NCBI GenBank assembly: GCA_958433005.1
Contig: CAUAWV010000005.1
Span: 11,515-75,514, forward strand
Source: an uncultured Collinsella sp.
GTDB taxonomy: Bacteria > Actinomycetota > Coriobacteriia > Coriobacteriales > Coriobacteriaceae
Direction of reading: 5' to 3'
DNA length: 64,000 nucleotides
Each line of letters begins with the position of its first letter. The first letter of the stretch is position 1. The position numbers and the translations under genes are program-made. This document shows, in pieces, positions 49,998 to 59,210 of this stretch. The notes beneath the pieces were generated by a model. It saw only the letters and a list, made by a program, of their open reading frames with translations, had not been told where the DNA came from and did not search any database.

Positions 49998-52900
49998 TTA
50001 TGCCTCCTTAATGGGTGCCAGCGCCTGAGCCAGATCGGCAGACGTCAGCGGTCGCAGGGACACCTCAAAGCTGAAGCTCTCAAAACGGGTGCGATAGGAA
50101 TCGAGCACCTCGGAACCCCAAGAGTTCGAGCCAAGGCCGAGCAGCTGGTCGTTGATGTTGACCGTAACCGTGTCGCCCGGGACAAGATCGTAGACATGCT
50201 TGGCATTATCGATAGCCTCGCAGCTATAGGGCCATGCGGAGAACGAGAACGGATTGGAAGCGGCGTCGCTCGGACGCGTCACGACCAGACCGTCACCGTG
50301 GCTGGAGCGCAGGGCGACCCAGCGGGTACCCTCGCGGTTGGCGCAGTCCTGGGGCATAACGTAGGGCGTGAACATGTCGTCGACCGTAGTGCGGTAATGA
50401 CCGACCGGGTTGGCGCGCAGCGAGTCCGGATAGTTCTCGCCCGGGCCGTGGCCATACCACTCGACGGCACGATCACAACCGGGAACCTCGAAGGAGATGC
50501 CGATGCGCGGGATAATGTCCGAATAGTCGCCGTAGGGCTCGCCGGAAACCTTGAGGTCGACGCGGCCACTCGGAAGCACGGTATAGACGAGCTCGACGCG
50601 CATGCCGAACGCGCGGACGGGAGGAGCGATACGCTGGCTCACGGTAACGACGACCGCATTGTCGTCCTGCTTCCAAGAAACATTGCGGGTAGACGTCTGC
50701 ATCACATCGATGAAGTTATCCTTCCACAGGGAGTCGTACTCCTGGGCGTGGTTATCGACGAGCGGATGCCAAAAACCAACCTGGGGACCGGAGGTCATGA
50801 CGTCGCGACCGGATGCCTTCCACTCGCTCACGGTACCGTTGACCTTGCTGAAGGTCAGCTCGCCGTTGAGGGAGCGAATACGAATCTCCTGCTCGGTCTC
50901 CTCGACCGTAAGCTCAGGACGAGTGGGAGCGGCAATTGCCGGCGCCGGATGGTTTGCGATGGCAAACTGGCTTGCACCCAGTTGGAACATCGGCTCGCAC
51001 CAGGCGTGAGCCGCCATGGTGTAGGCGTGCACGGTCAGCAGGGTCTCGCCCACTGCGGCCTCGCGAATCACCAGCGGAAGCTGGACGGACTCGCCGGGGG
51101 CAACCGCACCGGGCATGAGCGTCTTGCGGCAGACCACGTCGCCGTCCACCAGGGTCTCCGCCGACAGGCAGACATCCTCGAGGGTGGTAAACCAACGCTT
51201 GTTGGTGACGGTCAGCTCGCCCGCCTCGGCATCGTAGGCCATGCGAACCGGGCAGATGACCTGGCCGTACTCGGTAAGGCCCGGGCTCGGCTGCTGCCAG
51301 GGGAACACCATGCCGTCGATGCAGAAGTTGCTGTTGTTGGGGTAATCGCCGTTGTCGCCGCCATACATGTCGTAGGCAACGCCGTCCTCGGTCACAGCAG
51401 CCAAACCGTGGTCGCACCATTCCCAAATAAACTGGCCTTGGATGCAATCCCAGCGATCGAAGACCTCCTGGTACTCGGACAGGCCTCCGGGACCATTACC
51501 CATGGAGTGGCCGTACTCGCAGTTGATGCGCGGCTTGGGGAACGGATGCTCGCCAAAGTCGTTCATCTGCGACACGCGGGAGTACATGGTGGAAATGACG
51601 TCGACGGTATCGGCGTTGCGATCCTCCTCGTAGTGGACCGGACGACCGTCGAGCTCGTGAGCTTTGGCGTACATCGCGCGGATGTTGCAGCCATAACCGC
51701 TCTCGTTGCCCATCGACCACATGATGATGCACGCGTGGTTGCGTTCCTGCATCACCAGGCGCTCAACACGGTCAACGTAAGCCGGCTCCCAGGCAGGGTC
51801 GTCGGTGACCAGGGCGATATTGCCGATATTCTCGAAGCCGTGGCTCTCCATATCGGTCTCGGCGACCAGCATGATGCCGTACTCGTCGCACAGCTCGTAG
51901 AAGCGCGGATCGTTGGCGTAGTGGGACGTGCGCACCGCGTTGATGTTGTGCTGCTTCATGAGCTCCAGGTCGCGGCGCATGCGATCGAGGCCCACGGCGC
52001 GGCCCTTATGATCGTCGTGATCGTGGCGGTTGACGCCATGCATCTTAAAGTAGATGCCGTTGAGGTAGATATGATTGCCCTCGACCGTCACCTCGGCAAG
52101 ACCCTGGCGATGCGGAACGAACTCGCTGACCTCGTCACCGTCGTAGACCTCAAACGTAAGGTCATAGAGGAAGGGGTCCTCGGGATTCCAGAAGTGGGCA
52201 TCGGTCACGCTGCACTCGGCATGGCCGTCGACGCACTCGCCCGTAGCGACCACATTCTGGCCATCGCTGAGCGTATACACGACGCGGGTAGCGCCCTCGG
52301 CCATCGTATCGAGCGTGATCAGAGCGGTATCGCCCTCGCGGTGCGTGCGGAACCTAAAGTCGACCAGGTGCGCTGCGGGACGCTGCATAAGGTACACATC
52401 GCGGAAGATGCCCGAGGCCCACCACATGTCCTGATCTTCGATATAGCTGCCATCGCTGTACTGCAGGACCTTGACCGCAAACAGGTTATCGCCCTCGACG
52501 AGCGCGTCGGTCACGTCGAACTCAGCGGACAGGCGCGAACCCTTGGTCATACCGATAAACTGGCCGTTGACGTACAGCTCGCCATAGCTCTCGATGCCGT
52601 CGAAGCGAATAATCTCGCGAGCGCCGGCGTGAACGGCGGGAAGGTTGACGATGCGCTGGTAAACGCCCGTGGGGTCATCGGAGGGAACAAACGGCTGATC
52701 CACCGGGAACGGGAAGCCCTCGTCGGTATAGGCAAGATTACCATAGCCATCTACCTGCCACAGGTGTGGAACCTCCACGTGATCCCACTCGGGCTTATAC
52801 GTGGAGAGGTTCTCATTGGAGACGGCAGCGGGGCCCTCAAAAAGGCGGAACTGCCACGAGCCGGACAGCTGGACAAACCCGCGCGACAGCTCGCGGCTGT

Positions 52901-53006
52901 ACGTTGCAGCGAGATCGGCGGTCTCGTAACCCATAAAGTACGCATGGGGTGCCAGGCGGTTCCTGTGGGTGAGCGCCTGGTTTTCCCAATCGTTAATGGC
53001 GTCCAT
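49998..53006 (-). CDS. ebgA: Beta-galactosidase, GH2, EbgA-like (1002 aa)
   Basis: Large cytosolic beta-galactosidase. The N-terminal jelly-roll domain contains VEVPHLWQVDGYGNLAYTD. The GH2 barrel signature is MHGVNRHDHDDHKGRAVG. The acid/base Glu is in IIMWSMGNESGYG, and the nucleophile Glu is in GQFIWEWCDHG. A C-terminal small-chain domain with GVDRAVEWYGHGPGENYPD-like residues completes it. The length matches LacZ and EbgA. The ATG at 53006 has AAGGAG 7 bp upstream. Its promoter carries three operators shared with the divergent LacI regulator. Confidence 0.96.
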   Translation of the reverse strand: MDAINDWENQALTHRNRLAPHAYFMGYETADLAATYSRELSRGFVQLSGSWQFRLFEGPAAVSNENLSTYKPEWDHVEVPHLWQVDGYGNLAYTDEGFPFPVDQPFVPSDDPTGVYQRIVNLPAVHAGAREIIRFDGIESYGELYVNGQFIGMTKGSRLSAEFDVTDALVEGDNLFAVKVLQYSDGSYIEDQDMWWASGIFRDVYLMQRPAAHLVDFRFRTHREGDTALITLDTMAEGATRVVYTLSDGQNVVATGECVDGHAECSVTDAHFWNPEDPFLYDLTFEVYDGDEVSEFVPHRQGLAEVTVEGNHIYLNGIYFKMHGVNRHDHDDHKGRAVGLDRMRRDLELMKQHNINAVRTSHYANDPRFYELCDEYGIMLVAETDMESHGFENIGNIALVTDDPAWEPAYVDRVERLVMQERNHACIIMWSMGNESGYGCNIRAMYAKAHELDGRPVHYEEDRNADTVDVISTMYSRVSQMNDFGEHPFPKPRINCEYGHSMGNGPGGLSEYQEVFDRWDCIQGQFIWEWCDHGLAAVTEDGVAYDMYGGDNGDYPNNSNFCIDGMVFPWQQPSPGLTEYGQVICPVRMAYDAEAGELTVTNKRWFTTLEDVCLSAETLVDGDVVCRKTLMPGAVAPGESVQLPLVIREAAVGETLLTVHAYTMAAHAWCEPMFQLGASQFAIANHPAPAIAAPTRPELTVEETEQEIRIRSLNGELTFSKVNGTVSEWKASGRDVMTSGPQVGFWHPLVDNHAQEYDSLWKDNFIDVMQTSTRNVSWKQDDNAVVVTVSQRIAPPVRAFGMRVELVYTVLPSGRVDLKVSGEPYGDYSDIIPRIGISFEVPGCDRAVEWYGHGPGENYPDSLRANPVGHYRTTVDDMFTPYVMPQDCANREGTRWVALRSSHGDGLVVTRPSDAASNPFSFSAWPYSCEAIDNAKHVYDLVPGDTVTVNINDQLLGLGSNSWGSEVLDSYRTRFESFSFEVSLRPLTSADLAQALAPIKEA

Positions 53007-53041
53007 GGTGATGCTCCTTCGTCATCTTAGTGATTCTTGTG

Positions 53042-53138
53042 CAACCGGTTGTCCTTATCTTACGGGCGATGCAAAAAACTGTGCAACCGGTTGTCCGCTG
53101 AACGGTCGATTTGGTCGGGTTAACGGTGCAACCGGTTG
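53042..53138. promoter_or_regulatory. Three LacI-type operators between ebgA and its regulator
   Basis: CAACCGGTTG occurs at 53042-53051, 53084-53093 and 53129-53138, each inside GTGCAACCGGTTGT-C/A-C. Spacings are 42 and 45 bp, about four helical turns. The central CpG palindrome suits LacI-family binding. Looping between sites would repress ebgA. Confidence 0.88.
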
Positions 53139-53381
53139 TACAACCACGACACTTATGTCACCCTGAGTATCGAAACTCAGCGCAAAACAGCATTCCCAGG
53201 CGGCTGACAACGGCCGCGCCCATCTATGCCCCACCCGTGCAAGCCATGTTCAACAGCAGCTTGAACGTGAAATGCCACCAGTGGCCGGATATCATGAACG
53301 CTGTTCAGGCGCACTATAGTAAGCTGTATCCGCACCAGCCCGTATCAATGACAACATCGACCGCATTTTCCAGGAGACGCC

Positions 53382-54398
53382 ATGACCCAACCAGTTCGCA
53401 CCGCACCTACGCTTGCCGAGGTTGCCGCAGCTGCCGGCGTGTCGCGCTCCACGGCATCGCGCGCCCTCAACGATTCGCCCCGCATTAGCGAGGAAACCAA
53501 AAAGCGCGTCCGCGCAGCGGCCAAGGAAGTCAATTTTGTCCCCAACGCTCGTGGCCGAGCGCTCGCTGTCGGACGCACGGAAATCATCGCCGTGCTCGTG
53601 ACCGAGCCCCTGAGTGAACTCTTCAGCGACCCCACCTATAGCGAGTTTTTGAGCGGCATTACCGAAGAACTGTCGGAGTCATCCTATCTGCCCGTTATCT
53701 TGCAGGCGTCTTCTACGCATGAGCGCAACCGCGCACGCGAGCACTTTGAGCGCCGCTCGTTCGACGCCGTAATCAACGTCTCCCCCTACAAGGGCAGCGA
53801 ACTGCTCGAGGTACTGCGCGAGCTGGGCGTGCCCACCGTGTTGTGCGGCCAGCTCGAGGGTCACCCCTATCGCGATGTGTTCTCGACGGTCTACTCTGAC
53901 GACGAAGAGGGCGGACGCTTTGCGGCACTCGCCATGAAGGAGCGCGGGCGCAAAGATATCGTCGCCGTGTTGGGACCGCAAGACAACCCCGCTGTTGTCG
54001 ACCGCCTGCGCGGCTACCGCGCCGTCTTGGGCGAAGACCTCCCAGACGCAAACGTTATCTATACCGGCTGGAACAGCGGAGACGGCTATCAGGCCATGCA
54101 CCAGATCCTCGCGCGCGAGATTGCTTTCGATGGCGTGCTCTGCGGATCGGACCGTATCGCGGCTGGCGTCATCACCGCACTCAACGAGGCAGGCCTATCC
54201 GTTCCGGCGGACGTTTCTGTCGTCGGCTTCGACGATCACGAGATTGCGGCGCGCTGCGTCCCCGCACTCACGACCGTCCGCCAGCCCCTGCGCGAAGAAG
54301 GCCACATGGCCGCCAACATTGCGCTCGACATGATCAAGGGCGCCGAGCCCACCACCTCCGTGATGCACATGCAGCTCGTTCAGAGAGACTCGCTGTAG
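53382..54398 (+). CDS. LacI family regulator of the ebg genes (338 aa)
   Basis: Helix-turn-helix TLAEVAAAAGVSRSTASRAL, hinge NARGRALAVGRTEIIAVLV, then the sugar-sensor domain ending CVPALTTVRQPLREEGHMAA. Divergent from ebgA with three AACCGGTT operators between them, so it is the likely repressor. The ATG at 53382 has AGGAG 5 bp upstream. Galactoside induction is inferred from context. Confidence 0.94.
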   Translation: MTQPVRTAPTLAEVAAAAGVSRSTASRALNDSPRISEETKKRVRAAAKEVNFVPNARGRALAVGRTEIIAVLVTEPLSELFSDPTYSEFLSGITEELSESSYLPVILQASSTHERNRAREHFERRSFDAVINVSPYKGSELLEVLRELGVPTVLCGQLEGHPYRDVFSTVYSDDEEGGRFAALAMKERGRKDIVAVLGPQDNPAVVDRLRGYRAVLGEDLPDANVIYTGWNSGDGYQAMHQILAREIAFDGVLCGSDRIAAGVITALNEAGLSVPADVSVVGFDDHEIAARCVPALTTVRQPLREEGHMAANIALDMIKGAEPTTSVMHMQLVQRDSL

Positions 54399-54429
54399 GA
54401 AACTGGGCCGGGCTTTTCGCCAGACAGTT

Positions 54430-54608
54430 GTTGCGGAAAGCCTGCCCCGTTTTGAGCGCTCATTCTGGGGCACAGTTTCCGTTAGACCGCTCAAGCGGAA
54501 ACTGTGTCCCATTATTTTGCCGAATTCTGGGTCGCGCTTTCCCAGAGGACCCCCTTTGGGAAAGCGCGACCCGTTCTGGACGCAGATTCCGGGACGCACT
54601 TTCCGCAA
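54430..54608. repeat. Array of alternating inverted repeats
   Basis: Six or more copies of a GGG-N-C-R-C-N-N-TTTCC motif alternate in orientation. Inner pairs are GGGGCACAGTTTCCG/CGGAAACTGTGTCCC and GGGTCGCGCTTTCCCA/TGGGAAAGCGCGACCC. An outer pair is GTTGCGGAAAG/CTTTCCGCAAC. The layout is like a BIME-type mosaic of palindromic units between the lacI and aspS genes. No protein gene is supported here. Confidence 0.8.
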
Positions 54609-54644
54609 CGCCCGGTCATCCCATGCCCTCACAATCTCGACGTA

Positions 54645-54680
54645 TAAAAAACGAGGGAAGGCACGTGTCCTTCCCTCGTT
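54645..54680 (-). terminator. Terminator of the aspS gene
   Basis: AACGAGGGAAGG and CCTTCCCTCGTT with a seven-base loop, followed by TTTTTTATA on the minus strand, 24 bp after the stop codon. Confidence 0.93.
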
Positions 54681-54703
54681 ACGGGCAATATGTAGCCGCT
54701 TGC

Positions 54704-56491
54704 CTACATCAGGCGCAGGCTGACGTCCTTGAGCTGGGCGCCGGAAACGGCACTCGGGGCGCCCGACATGAGGTCGGAGCCGCTGGCCGTCTTGGGGAAC
54801 GCCATGACGTCGCGGATGGAGTCGGAGCCGGTGAGCAGCATGCACACGCGGTCCAGGCCCAGGGCGAAGCCGCCCATCGGGGGCGCACCAAACTTGAGAG
54901 CCTCCATGAGGAAGCCGAACTGCGACTCGGCGCGCTCCTCGGTAAAGCCCAGGAGCTTGAGCATGGACATCTGCATTTCGGCGTTGTGGATACGCATACC
55001 GCCGCCGCCGGCCTCAAAGCCGTCCATGACAAAGTCGTAGGTGCAGGAACCGGCTGCCAGCGGGTCGGCCTCGATCTTGGCGATGTCGGTCTCGGTCGGC
55101 AGGGTGAAGGGCTGGTGCTCGGCAGCGTAAGCCTTGCGGTCCTCGTCCCAGTGGAACAGCGGGAAGTTGACGACCCACAAGAAGTCGTGGCCCTCGCGCT
55201 TGATCTCGAGCGCGTTAGCCATGTGGGAACGCATGCCGCCCAGGATCTCGTCGGAGAGCAGGCGCGGGCCGGCGGCGAACATCACAAGGTCGCCGGGCTC
55301 GACGTCCATGCGCTCGCGCAGGGCAGCCATCTCCTCGTCCGAGAAGAACTTGACGATGGGGCTGTTGATGGAGCCGTCCTCGCGGAAGGCGATCCAGGCA
55401 AGGCCCTTGGCGCCAAACGTGGAAGCCACGCCGGCAAGCTTATCGATCTTGGCGCGAGCCCAGGCACCGGCGCCCTTGGCGTTGATGGCCTTGACGACAG
55501 AGCCCTCCTCGTTCGCGGCAGTCGCAAAGACCTTGAACTTGGAGTTGGCGAAGATGTCGGTCAGGTCGACCAAGTGCATGCCATAGCGGGTATCGGGCTT
55601 GTCGGAGCCATAGGTGTCCATGGCCTCCCAGTAGTTCATGCGACGCAGCGGCGTGGGCATCTCGACACCCATGCGGCCGAAGGCATCGGCAAGAACCTCT
55701 TCGAGCGCGCTCATAACGTCGTTCTGGTCCACGAAGGACATCTCGATATCGACCTGGGTGAACTCGGGCTGACGGTCGGCACGCAAGTCCTCGTCGCGGA
55801 AGCACTTGGCAACCTGATAGTAGCGCTCGACGCCACCGACCATAAGCAGCTGCTTCAGGAGCTGCGGGGACTGCGGCAGGGCGTAGAAGTTGCCCGGCTG
55901 GATGCGGCTGGGGACGATGAAGTCGCGGGCGCCCTCGGGCGTGGACTTGAACAGGGAGGGCGTCTCGACCTCCATGAACTCACGGTTGTGCAGCGCCTCG
56001 CGAATGGCAAAGGTAAAGTCGGAGCGCAGCTTGAGGTTGGCCATCATCTCGGGACGACGAAGGTCCAGATAGCGATAGCGCAGGCGGGTGTCCTCGCTGG
56101 TCTCGATGCCGTCCTCGATCTGGAACGGCGGGGTGACGGACGTATTGAGCACCTCGGCGTGGTCGGTCAGGACCTCGATCTCGCCGGTGGCGAGCTTGGT
56201 GTTGGTGGTCTCCTCGCCACGGGCGCGCACGACGCCGTGAATCTTGATGGGCCACTCGGGACGCATGGTCTCGGCGATCTTAAAGGCGTCGCCGTCGGAG
56301 TGCTCGGGGTCGAAGGTAAGCTGCGTGATGCCCTCACGGTCGCGAAGGTCGCAGAAGATAAGGCCGCCGTGGTCGCGGCGACGGCTCACCCAACCGGTGA
56401 GGGTGACCTCTTCGCCCACGTTCTCGAAGCGAAGCTCGCCGCAGGTACGGGTGTGCATGGAATGCTCATCGATGGGACGGGTCTGGCTCAT
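54704..56491 (-). CDS. aspS: Aspartyl-tRNA synthetase (595 aa)
   Basis: Class II synthetase of the bacterial type. The OB-fold anticodon domain comes first (LTGWVSRRRDHGGLIFCDLRD). Motif 2 is in YYQVAKCFRDEDLRADRQPEF, and motif 3 is GGFALGLDRVCML. The bacterial GAD insertion domain lies between them. With GatCAB present, it may be non-discriminating and also charge tRNA-Asn. The ATG at 56491 has AAAGGAGG upstream; a second Met twelve codons in is possible. No T-box was seen in the leader. Confidence 0.97.
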   Translation of the reverse strand: MSQTRPIDEHSMHTRTCGELRFENVGEEVTLTGWVSRRRDHGGLIFCDLRDREGITQLTFDPEHSDGDAFKIAETMRPEWPIKIHGVVRARGEETTNTKLATGEIEVLTDHAEVLNTSVTPPFQIEDGIETSEDTRLRYRYLDLRRPEMMANLKLRSDFTFAIREALHNREFMEVETPSLFKSTPEGARDFIVPSRIQPGNFYALPQSPQLLKQLLMVGGVERYYQVAKCFRDEDLRADRQPEFTQVDIEMSFVDQNDVMSALEEVLADAFGRMGVEMPTPLRRMNYWEAMDTYGSDKPDTRYGMHLVDLTDIFANSKFKVFATAANEEGSVVKAINAKGAGAWARAKIDKLAGVASTFGAKGLAWIAFREDGSINSPIVKFFSDEEMAALRERMDVEPGDLVMFAAGPRLLSDEILGGMRSHMANALEIKREGHDFLWVVNFPLFHWDEDRKAYAAEHQPFTLPTETDIAKIEADPLAAGSCTYDFVMDGFEAGGGGMRIHNAEMQMSMLKLLGFTEERAESQFGFLMEALKFGAPPMGGFALGLDRVCMLLTGSDSIRDVMAFPKTASGSDLMSGAPSAVSGAQLKDVSLRLM

Positions 56492-56747
56492 ACCAGTGAT
56501 CCTCCTTTATGGATCTGTGCCGCCCCGTGTCGTTCCGGGCGGCGTCGTACAGATTTGCCCAGCCTGCGTAAACCGCGCAGCCAGACATGGCGTTCTATCT
56601 TATCGCACTCGCGTCGATGTGCCGCGAAAAAGTGGCTCCTGCCCAAAGACTTGACGGAGACGAAACAATTGACGCGCCGCGACACCCGCCCGCGCTCGTC
56701 ACGTGCGACAATATGCCCCAATAAAACAGCACTCGGAAAGGCCCGCC

Positions 56748-57383
56748 ATGACTGCACGCCTCATCGTTATGGATATCGACTCCACGCTCATCAACCAGGA
56801 GGTCATCGACCTGTTGGGCGAAGAGGCCGGCGTGGGCGAGCAGGTGGCACAGATCACCGAACGCGCCATGCGCGGCGAGCTTGACTTTAAGCAGGCGCTC
56901 GAGGAGCGCGTGAGGCTGCTCGCCGGCCTGGACGAGAGCGTGTTCGAGCGCACCTTTAAGCGCGTGACATTTACCCCCGGCGCGTTGGAGCTTGTGCGCT
57001 CGGCACACAGCAAGGGTTGGAAGGTCGGCGTCGTGAGTGGCGGCTTTCACGAAGTCGCCGATAAGATCGTGGCCGCCGCGGGCATCGACTTTTGCCTGGC
57101 CAATCGTCTGGAGGTCGTGGACGGCAAGCTCACCGGTAAGTTGGCTGCCGACATTGTGACCAAGGAGTCCAAGCTCATCCAGCTGCTGGACTGGGCAGTT
57201 GAGTGCGGCGTCGATATGGCCCACACCGTCGCAATCGGCGACGGTGCCAACGACATCCCCATGATTCAGGCCGCGGGCACGGGCATCGCGTTTTGTGCCA
57301 AGCCCAAGACGCGCGAGGCCGCCCCGTTTGCCATCGACGAGCGCAATCTGATGCTCGCCATGGACATCATCCTGCGCGACTAG
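56748..57383 (+). CDS. serB: Phosphoserine phosphatase (211 aa)
   Basis: HAD phosphatase that makes serine from phosphoserine. Motif I is MDIDSTLINQE with Asp9 and Asp11. Motif II is VGVVSGGFHEVAD, and motif III is TVAIGDGANDIPM. FCAKPKTREAAPF is characteristic of SerB. The ATG at 56748 has GGAAAGG upstream, so the 15 extra N-terminal codons were dropped. Divergent from aspS. Confidence 0.95.
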   Translation: MTARLIVMDIDSTLINQEVIDLLGEEAGVGEQVAQITERAMRGELDFKQALEERVRLLAGLDESVFERTFKRVTFTPGALELVRSAHSKGWKVGVVSGGFHEVADKIVAAAGIDFCLANRLEVVDGKLTGKLAADIVTKESKLIQLLDWAVECGVDMAHTVAIGDGANDIPMIQAAGTGIAFCAKPKTREAAPFAIDERNLMLAMDIILRD

Positions 57384-57419
57384 CCAATCCGTCTAGCAAT
57401 TGAATCAGTCTGTCCTATA

Positions 57420-57453
57420 GTTTCCGAACAATTCTGTCTTAGTGTTCGGAAAC
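57420..57453. promoter_or_regulatory. Perfect inverted repeat upstream of larB
   Basis: GTTTCCGAACA and TGTTCGGAAAC, 11 bp each and separated by 12 bp, between serB and larB. It could be an operator of the lar operon for the TetR-type protein encoded in it, or a weak serB terminator without T-run. Confidence 0.5.
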
Positions 57454-57497
57454 ATACCCTTTGAGTGCTAAACTTTGCGCCGTCGAAGGGAACATAT

Positions 57498-58280
57498 ATG
57501 GATAAGCGAGATCTAGAGCAGCTGCTGAGCGATGTTGCCGGCGGAGCAGTCACCCCTGCCGACGCCCTCACGCGCATCCAGACGGCTCCGACCGCCGATT
57601 TGGGCTTTGCGCAGCTCGACCTTTCGCGCGGGGTGCGCCAGGGAGCCGGCGAAGTTGTCTACGGCGCCGGTAAAACCGCCGAGCAAATTGCCGCCATTAT
57701 CAAAGCATTACTCGATGCCGGCCAGGAGCGCATCCTGGTCACGCGCCTGGACGACGAAAAGGCAGTCCGCACCTCGGAGCTCCTCGGCAACGGCATCGAC
57801 CTGGGATATGTCCCGGACGCCCAGCTCGCCCTCGTGGGTGGCAAGCCCTCCCCCAACGGCAACGGACGCATCGTCGTCGCCTGCGCCGGCACGAGCGACC
57901 TGCCCGTTGCCGAGGAAGCCGCGTTGACGGCCGAGTTCTACGGCAACGAGGTCGATCGCCTCTACGACGTGGGTGTCGCCGGCCTGCACCGTCTGCTCGC
58001 GCATGCTGAGGAACTTGCCCAGGCGCAGGTGGTCATCGCCATCGCCGGCATGGAGGGCGCCCTGGCGAGCGTCATCGGAGGCCTTGTGAGCTGTCCGGTC
58101 ATCGCCGTCCCCACCAGCGTGGGCTATGGCGCGAACTTTGGCGGCATGGCCGCACTGCTCGCCATGCTCAACTCCTGCGCCAGCGGCGTTTCGGTCGTCA
58201 ATATCGACAACGGCTTTGGCGCCGCCTATCAGGCAAGTCTTATCAATCATCTGAGCGCCGGCACGTCCTGCGCCCGCTAA
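57498..58280 (+). CDS. larB: Nickel pincer cofactor biosynthesis protein LarB (260 aa)
   Basis: Carboxylates and hydrolyses nicotinate adenine dinucleotide to start synthesis of the nickel-pincer cofactor of lactate racemase. The C-terminal half is PurE-like (VVACAGTSDLPVAEEAALTA, then GMEGALASVIGGL and VPTSVGYGANFGGMAALLAM). The ATG at 57498 has GAAGGG upstream. It starts the larB-larC-tetR operon. Confidence 0.95.
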   Translation: MDKRDLEQLLSDVAGGAVTPADALTRIQTAPTADLGFAQLDLSRGVRQGAGEVVYGAGKTAEQIAAIIKALLDAGQERILVTRLDDEKAVRTSELLGNGIDLGYVPDAQLALVGGKPSPNGNGRIVVACAGTSDLPVAEEAALTAEFYGNEVDRLYDVGVAGLHRLLAHAEELAQAQVVIAIAGMEGALASVIGGLVSCPVIAVPTSVGYGANFGGMAALLAMLNSCASGVSVVNIDNGFGAAYQASLINHLSAGTSCAR

Positions 58281-58290
58281 GGAGCATTTC

Positions 58291-59208
58291 ATGTCCAACC
58301 ATCAGCACACGCTTATCATCGACGGCACCTCGGGCATCAGCGGCGACATGACCGTCGCGGCCCTGCTCGACCTGGGTGCCAGCGAGGAGCATCTGCGCGA
58401 CCAGCTCGCCACGCTGCCGGTCGGCGGCTTTGAGATTGCCGTTACACGCGTAAACAAGCATGGCATCGACGCCTGCGACTTTGATGTTCAGCTGGCTGAG
58501 GAGCTCGAGAACCACGACCACGACATGGTCTGGCTCTACGGCAACGAAGCGGGCACCGAGCACACACATGAGCATGAGCACTACCATCATGATCATGGCG
58601 AGCACGAACACGAGCACTGCCACGAGCATGACCATGAGGCCCACGGTCATGGCCACGAGGGTCACCATCACGCCCACCACCATCACCACCGTTCTTTGGC
58701 GGATTTCACCGCCATCATCGATGACTCGCAGCTAAGCGATGGCGCCAAGCGTCGCGCGCTCGCCATCTTTACCGCGCTCGCCGCCGCCGAGGCCAAGGCC
58801 CACGGCAAAACGACCGAGACCGTCATGTTCCACGAGGTGGGCGCCATCGACTCCATCGTCGACGTCTGCTCTGTCGCCATCTGCCTCGATGACCTAGGTA
58901 TTGAGGACATCGTGGTCGAGTCGCTCTCTGAGGGTCACGGCACCATCCGCTGTGCCCACGGCCTTATGCCCATTCCTGTCCCCGCTGTCGTCAACCTGTG
59001 CCAAGCGGGCAATATCGCCCTCACGCCCGCGCCGGTCGCCGGTGAGCTCGTGACGCCCACGGGCGCCGCCATCGTCGCCGCACTGCGCACGTCCGAGCAC
59101 CTGCCGGCCCGCTACCGCATCGAGGCCGTCGGCTACGGCGCCGGTAAGCGCCCCTACGAGGGTTGCTCCGGTACGCTCCGCTGCCTGCTCGTTCACACGG
59201 ACGCATAG
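58291..59208 (+). CDS. larC: Nickel pincer cofactor biosynthesis protein LarC, short form (305 aa)
   Basis: LarC inserts nickel into the cofactor. The N-terminal family motif is IIDGTSGISGDMTVAALLDL. A very His-rich segment lies at about 91-133 and should bind nickel. The conserved HEVGAIDSIVD and GLMPIPVPA follow, and it ends GTLRCLLVHTDA. The C-terminal LarC2 domain, joined by frameshifting in Lactobacillus, is not found here: the next gene begins 2 bp after the stop. So this is the LarC1 part only. Confidence 0.94.
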   Translation: MSNHQHTLIIDGTSGISGDMTVAALLDLGASEEHLRDQLATLPVGGFEIAVTRVNKHGIDACDFDVQLAEELENHDHDMVWLYGNEAGTEHTHEHEHYHHDHGEHEHEHCHEHDHEAHGHGHEGHHHAHHHHHRSLADFTAIIDDSQLSDGAKRRALAIFTALAAAEAKAHGKTTETVMFHEVGAIDSIVDVCSVAICLDDLGIEDIVVESLSEGHGTIRCAHGLMPIPVPAVVNLCQAGNIALTPAPVAGELVTPTGAAIVAALRTSEHLPARYRIEAVGYGAGKRPYEGCSGTLRCLLVHTDA

Positions 59209-59210
59209 CC

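Noticed and set aside
48381..53030. 1,549-codon open frame on the plus strand
   Set aside because: It lies wholly antisense to the permease, ebgC and ebgA, has low-complexity His/Leu/Gly-rich translation and no domain. It arises from the codon bias of GC-rich genes.
56492..56702. T-box leader for aspS
   Set aside because: The conserved AGGGTGG-type T-box sequence and a specifier loop are not visible.
54428..56884. 818-codon plus-strand frame
   Set aside because: Antisense to aspS and running through the inverted-repeat array; not a gene.
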